Source: an uncultured Bacteroidales bacterium (GTDB lineage: Bacteria; Bacteroidota; Bacteroidia; Bacteroidales; F082). Taken from it: DNA of 64,000 nucleotides. Numbering within the stretch: position 1 is the stretch's first letter; each line of letters begins with the position of its first letter. The stretch is from positions 1 to 64,000 of the forward strand of contig CAJOEZ010000017.1 of assembly GCA_905233685.1 (NCBI GenBank). The letters are read 5' to 3'. A model generated the notes under the pieces. That model was not told the origin of the DNA and ran no database searches. It was given only the letters and a program-made list of their open reading frames with translations. Both the position numbers and the translations under genes were made by a program. Below, piece after piece: positions 60,708-64,000 of the stretch.

Positions 60708-61544
60708 TCACGAGACACGAACACGCCCCAAGCCGCGCATCATGGCATCCCACCAGCGGGCGGGCATTAGCGCATGGGCAAGACTTCCGGAAAGAGAGAA
60801 ACGGCCTCGGCAATAGCGTGCCTTGGGTCGGCGGCTGTTGACGGCACGGCTGATGGCCTTTGTGATGACCTCAGGCGACGAAAGAAGGTTGCTCCTGTAA
60901 AACCAATCCATGCTGTTGGCCCAACGTGTTCCCGTCTCCTCATAAGCCGTTCCCGCCGACGATTCCCTAAGGTGTTTCGCCGCAATGACACCCCAGTCGG
61001 TCTTGATAGCGCCCGGCTCAATCATCACCACGTCGATGCCGTAGGGCTTCATCTCCATGCGCAGGGCATCGCTGAAAGCTTCCACGGCGTATTTGGTCAC
61101 GTTGTACCAGCCGCCCAAATAGAACACCATCTTGCCTGCAATGGACGAGGTGTTGATGATACGGCCCCTCCCCTGCTGGCGCATATAGGGAAGCACAAGT
61201 TGTGTGAGGCGGGCGAGGCCAAAAACATTCACTTCAAGCTGCTTTCGCGCCTCTTCTATTTGCACATTTTCAATCGCGCCAAAAAAGCCGTATCCCGCAT
61301 TATTGACCAACACATCGATACAACCTTCCGCCTGAATTATGGCCTCAACGCCCTGTTTCATAGATGCTTCTTCCGTCACATCCATTCTGAGAACTTGCAC
61401 TCCAAAGGCTTTCAGAGGTTCCATCAGCTCTATCCTCCGGGCAGCGGCATAGACGCGATGACCTTGCTGGGCCAACGTTTTGGCTGCGTCAAAGCCGATG
61501 CCACTGCTGGCGCCTGTTATCAAGATGGTCTTCTTATCCTTCAT
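60708..61544 (-). CDS. Short-chain dehydrogenase/reductase
   Basis: Classical SDR with the Rossmann motif TGASSGIG (near residue 10), NNAGYG, the catalytic Ser in INTSSIAG, and Y-N-V-T-K (the YxxxK pair) in WYNVTKYAVEAFSDALRMEM. The end of the substrate region (EPGAIKTDWG) is typical of classical SDRs acting on lipids or sterols, but the substrate is not predictable. Start at MKDKKTILITG; the longer frame upstream overlaps the barrel gene. 278 residues. It follows the barrel receptor gene by one base, so it is in the same operon. Confidence 0.9.
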   Translation of the reverse strand: MKDKKTILITGASSGIGFDAAKTLAQQGHRVYAAARRIELMEPLKAFGVQVLRMDVTEEASMKQGVEAIIQAEGCIDVLVNNAGYGFFGAIENVQIEEARKQLEVNVFGLARLTQLVLPYMRQQGRGRIINTSSIAGKMVFYLGGWYNVTKYAVEAFSDALRMEMKPYGIDVVMIEPGAIKTDWGVIAAKHLRESSAGTAYEETGTRWANSMDWFYRSNLLSSPEVITKAISRAVNSRRPKARYCRGRFSLSGSLAHALMPARWWDAMMRGLGRVRVS

Positions 61545-61545
61545 A

Positions 61546-63999
61546 TTAATCCAAGCTGTCTCCAGATTCGCCACTACCCTCCTTGGCCTGTTTTTCAAGT
61601 TCCAGTTTACCGAAACGCAATGTGAAGCCCGCCGATATATAACGGCTGTTCAGCATTTTGCGGGTGCTGTCGCTGAGATAGTACGGGTTGGTGTTGATGG
61701 AGCCGGAACCAATTTTGGCGCCCCAGTTGAAGATGTCCTGCACGTTGACGAACACCGACAAGCGGCGCTTGAAGAAGTCGCTGCGGAGACCCATGTTGAG
61801 GAAATAGCGTGCCTTGCGCTCGCTCATCAGGCCGATAGTGGGTGAGCTGTAGTTGGCCGATGCGGTAACTTGCAAGCGGTCAAACAGTTTGGCCCATGCG
61901 TTGACGCGCACGCTCCACGACCATTTTTCGTTCTGGTCAATTTGGTGTGTGATGTTGCCAAGTTCATCCTTGCGGTCGTATTCCATACGGTAGCCGTAGT
62001 CGTACAGGTTGGCGTAAAGCCTGACATTGAAGAATCCCGACGGGCGGTAGGTCATATTGAGCGAAGTACCGTAACGCCACGAGGTACCCATATTGTAAGG
62101 CATGGAGTAGCTGACGATTCTTTCCAAATAATCATCAAATTCGGAATCGGTCAATGAGCTGATTTCGTTGGTGCTCAGGCGGCCGTATGCCTCAAGACCG
62201 ATGTTACCAAAACGCTCGAAGAACTTCTGCCAGCCTGCTTCCACGCTGTGGGTGAAGCCGCTTTTCAGTCCATTGGGGTTGCCGGTCGTATAGCTGTCCT
62301 CGCCATAGATGCGGAAGGTGCTGATTTGGTCTTCCCGAGGATGCAACATGCGCAGCGAGTAGTTGATTTTCCAGTTGTGCATCTTCTCGGTGCGGTAAGT
62401 CAAGTGAATTGAGGGGCGCACGTTGAGGAAATACAACGTGCTGTCGTCGGCGAAGGGCATCGCGCTGATGTAATTATAGCGGATGCGGTCACCGCCCATG
62501 CCCAAGCCCATGCTCAGGGTGAAGCCGCCCCAGCGGTGCGTCCAGTTGACGTCGGCATTCACGCTCGTCTCGTTGCCCAAGAAACGGTAGGTGCGCAACG
62601 TGTCCACCAAAACGCCAATCGTGTCGTTGTAACGATTGTATTTGTTGTCATCATGCTGGTGGTCAACGCGGAGGCCATAGCTCAACTCGCCATCTAAACT
62701 ATAAGGACGGTTGTAACGGGCATCGAGGTTCACACCGTAGCCGAAGCTATTCGAGAGCATGTAGCGGTGCTCGTCAAGGTTGGTGTGATACTCATCGTAA
62801 AAGCGGTTGTACCACTGCTGGCTGGCGTTGTTGGTGATCCGGGAATTCAGGCCGATGCGGAGGTTGTGCCCCAAGTTGTCGAACTTTTTCGTGTAATCGG
62901 CGCCCACATGGCCGAAAATCGACCTCATGTCATTGTTGCTGCGGGTCTTGTCGGCCAAAAAAATCGTAGAAGGCGGCACAGAGTCAAGCAAAAAATAGGT
63001 CTGCTCCTGCCCGCGCAACATGTGGGTTTTGTTGTCGTTGTAAAAACCGCCGGCATCCACAGAGATGTCGCTGGTCGAATCAATCTCATAGTCAACGTTC
63101 ATGAACACGTTGCCACTCCAGCTGCGGCTGTCGTCGATTTGCGCGACGGTGCTGTACCACGTGGTGTCGTATTCGCCTGGCGTTGCGCCGTCACGGCGCT
63201 TCAAGCTCCATTCCTCGGTCTCGTTCTGACGGTCACTGTAACGCCCCGAAGCAAACAGGTTGATACTCAGTCTTTCCTTCTTCCACATATAGCTAACCCA
63301 TGGCGAGACGAAGGGCTGGTTGGAGCCGTTTACGCCAAAGCTGATAAATTGGTTACTCTTGATGTGCGCCGAGGTCACGATATTGATAACCGCCTCAGCT
63401 TCAGTGGCATACTTGGCCGAAGGGTTAGTGATGGTCTCAATGCGGGCGATGGCGTTGGCGGGCAAGGTTTGGAGGTAGGTTTTCAAGTTTTCCTCGGTGA
63501 GTTTCGAAGGCTTGTCATTGATCCAAATCTCCACACTCGAAACGCCGCGCAGAGTGATGTTGCCTTCCACGTCGACCTCCACGCCAGGTGCGTTCTGCAA
63601 GGCATCCTCAGTAGTGCCCGTTTGGATGGACGGGTCTTCACTGACATTGTAAATCAGCTTCTCGCCGTCCATGGCGTAAATCGGCCTTTCGGCGGCCACC
63701 GTGACCTCTCCCAAAGAAGTCACGCCCGGATTGATGCGCAAAATGCCGAGGTCGGTATTATTAGTTACCTTAAAGGGATGCAAATAACTCTCATAACCGA
63801 TGGCTGAAACACGCAACACGAAAGACCCTTGCGGCACATCGGTAATCTCGAAAACGCCGTCCATGTTGCTGATGCCACCTTTAACAAACTCATTGTCAAC
63901 GGAATCAAGCACGGCCACATTGACATAGGGCATGAACTCGCCCGTCTTGGCATCGCGCAAAACGCCGACTACTTGGAATGTGTCGCCTTCACGGACTTT
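61546..63999 (-). CDS. TonB-receptor-like outer-membrane barrel protein (5' partial)
   Basis: The frame continues past the window's right edge (KVREGDTFQVVGVLRDAKTG...), so the signal peptide is missing. A CarboxypepD_reg domain (FMPYVNVAVLDSVDNEFVKGGISNMDGVFEITDVPQGSFVLRVSAIGY) is followed by a plug-like region (TGTTEDALQNAPGVEVDVEGNITLRGVSSVEIWINDKPSKLTEEN ... ARIETITNPSAKYATEAEAVINIVT). A large barrel of many aromatic strands ends at FTLRFGKLELEKQAKEGSGESGDSLD. This layout matches the outer-membrane beta-barrel family (OMP_b-brl_3) rather than SusC. The charged tail after the last strand is unusual. Substrate unknown; no SusD partner is visible. Confidence 0.9.
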   Translation of the reverse strand, partial: KVREGDTFQVVGVLRDAKTGEFMPYVNVAVLDSVDNEFVKGGISNMDGVFEITDVPQGSFVLRVSAIGYESYLHPFKVTNNTDLGILRINPGVTSLGEVTVAAERPIYAMDGEKLIYNVSEDPSIQTGTTEDALQNAPGVEVDVEGNITLRGVSSVEIWINDKPSKLTEENLKTYLQTLPANAIARIETITNPSAKYATEAEAVINIVTSAHIKSNQFISFGVNGSNQPFVSPWVSYMWKKERLSINLFASGRYSDRQNETEEWSLKRRDGATPGEYDTTWYSTVAQIDDSRSWSGNVFMNVDYEIDSTSDISVDAGGFYNDNKTHMLRGQEQTYFLLDSVPPSTIFLADKTRSNNDMRSIFGHVGADYTKKFDNLGHNLRIGLNSRITNNASQQWYNRFYDEYHTNLDEHRYMLSNSFGYGVNLDARYNRPYSLDGELSYGLRVDHQHDDNKYNRYNDTIGVLVDTLRTYRFLGNETSVNADVNWTHRWGGFTLSMGLGMGGDRIRYNYISAMPFADDSTLYFLNVRPSIHLTYRTEKMHNWKINYSLRMLHPREDQISTFRIYGEDSYTTGNPNGLKSGFTHSVEAGWQKFFERFGNIGLEAYGRLSTNEISSLTDSEFDDYLERIVSYSMPYNMGTSWRYGTSLNMTYRPSGFFNVRLYANLYDYGYRMEYDRKDELGNITHQIDQNEKWSWSVRVNAWAKLFDRLQVTASANYSSPTIGLMSERKARYFLNMGLRSDFFKRRLSVFVNVQDIFNWGAKIGSGSINTNPYYLSDSTRKMLNSRYISAGFTLRFGKLELEKQAKEGSGESGDSLD

Positions 64000-64000
64000 C

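Noticed and set aside
61546-63999. SusC receptor of a polysaccharide utilisation locus
   Set aside because: No SusD gene is visible, the N-terminal and barrel motifs fit the OMP_b-brl_3 type, and the neighbour is an SDR.

Overview
The window is a stretch of a Bacteroidota chromosome, most likely an uncultured Bacteroidales. The evidence is the many Bacteroidota-type -7 promoter elements (TAnnTTTG), type IX secretion system (T9SS) C-terminal sorting domains on at least six proteins, GldH-like and PorZ-like genes, an A/V-type ATPase operon in the order E-DUF2764-A-B-D-I-K, an UpxY-like NusG paralogue, and a TonB-receptor-like outer-membrane barrel at the right edge. No rRNA operon, integrase, IS transposase or CRISPR array is visible. 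Two tRNAs are present (initiator Met and Arg-CCT).

Layout. 0-12 kb: the end of a T9SS cargo gene; PPi-dependent phosphofructokinase with a GH92 mannosidase lipoprotein; a GIY-YIG gene bracketed by palindromic repeats; three tandem secreted Asp-box proteins with T9SS tails. 12-20 kb: a PdxA-like protein lacking the metal-binding histidines, Kdo transferase, an outer-membrane barrel, an M16 protease, another T9SS cargo, PurE, Hpt, Adk and a hexapeptide acyltransferase. 20-28 kb: a TPR/HTH lipoprotein-like regulator followed by three paralogous exported proteins with a carboxypeptidase-D-like N-terminal domain, a GH16 protein with a degenerate GH20-like tail, and 5-formyl-THF cyclo-ligase. 28-36 kb: the V-ATPase operon, where subunit D looks C-terminally frameshifted and subunit K lacks about 12 residues of its first helix. 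36-48 kb: S4 protein, Der, Era, tRNA-fMet, an NhaC antiporter, small lipoproteins, a LysM lytic transglycosylase with a DUF4837 protein, RodA and PBP2. 48-54 kb: GldH-like, Wza-like, Wzc-like, UpxY-like and a coiled-coil membrane protein. 54-64 kb: RecO, PorZ, tRNA-Arg, ExoIII, ClC channel, a DUF481-like barrel, an SDR and the partial barrel receptor.

Functional themes are envelope building (Kdo transfer, RodA/PBP2, lytic transglycosylase, polysaccharide export), T9SS cargo and assembly (PorZ, GldH), glycan breakdown (GH92, GH16), and ion energetics (V-ATPase with sodium-type c-ring ligands, NhaC). Three families of short palindromic repeats are scattered through intergenic DNA, and some copies lie inside reading frames. 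All functional calls come from reading motifs by eye; no database search was possible.
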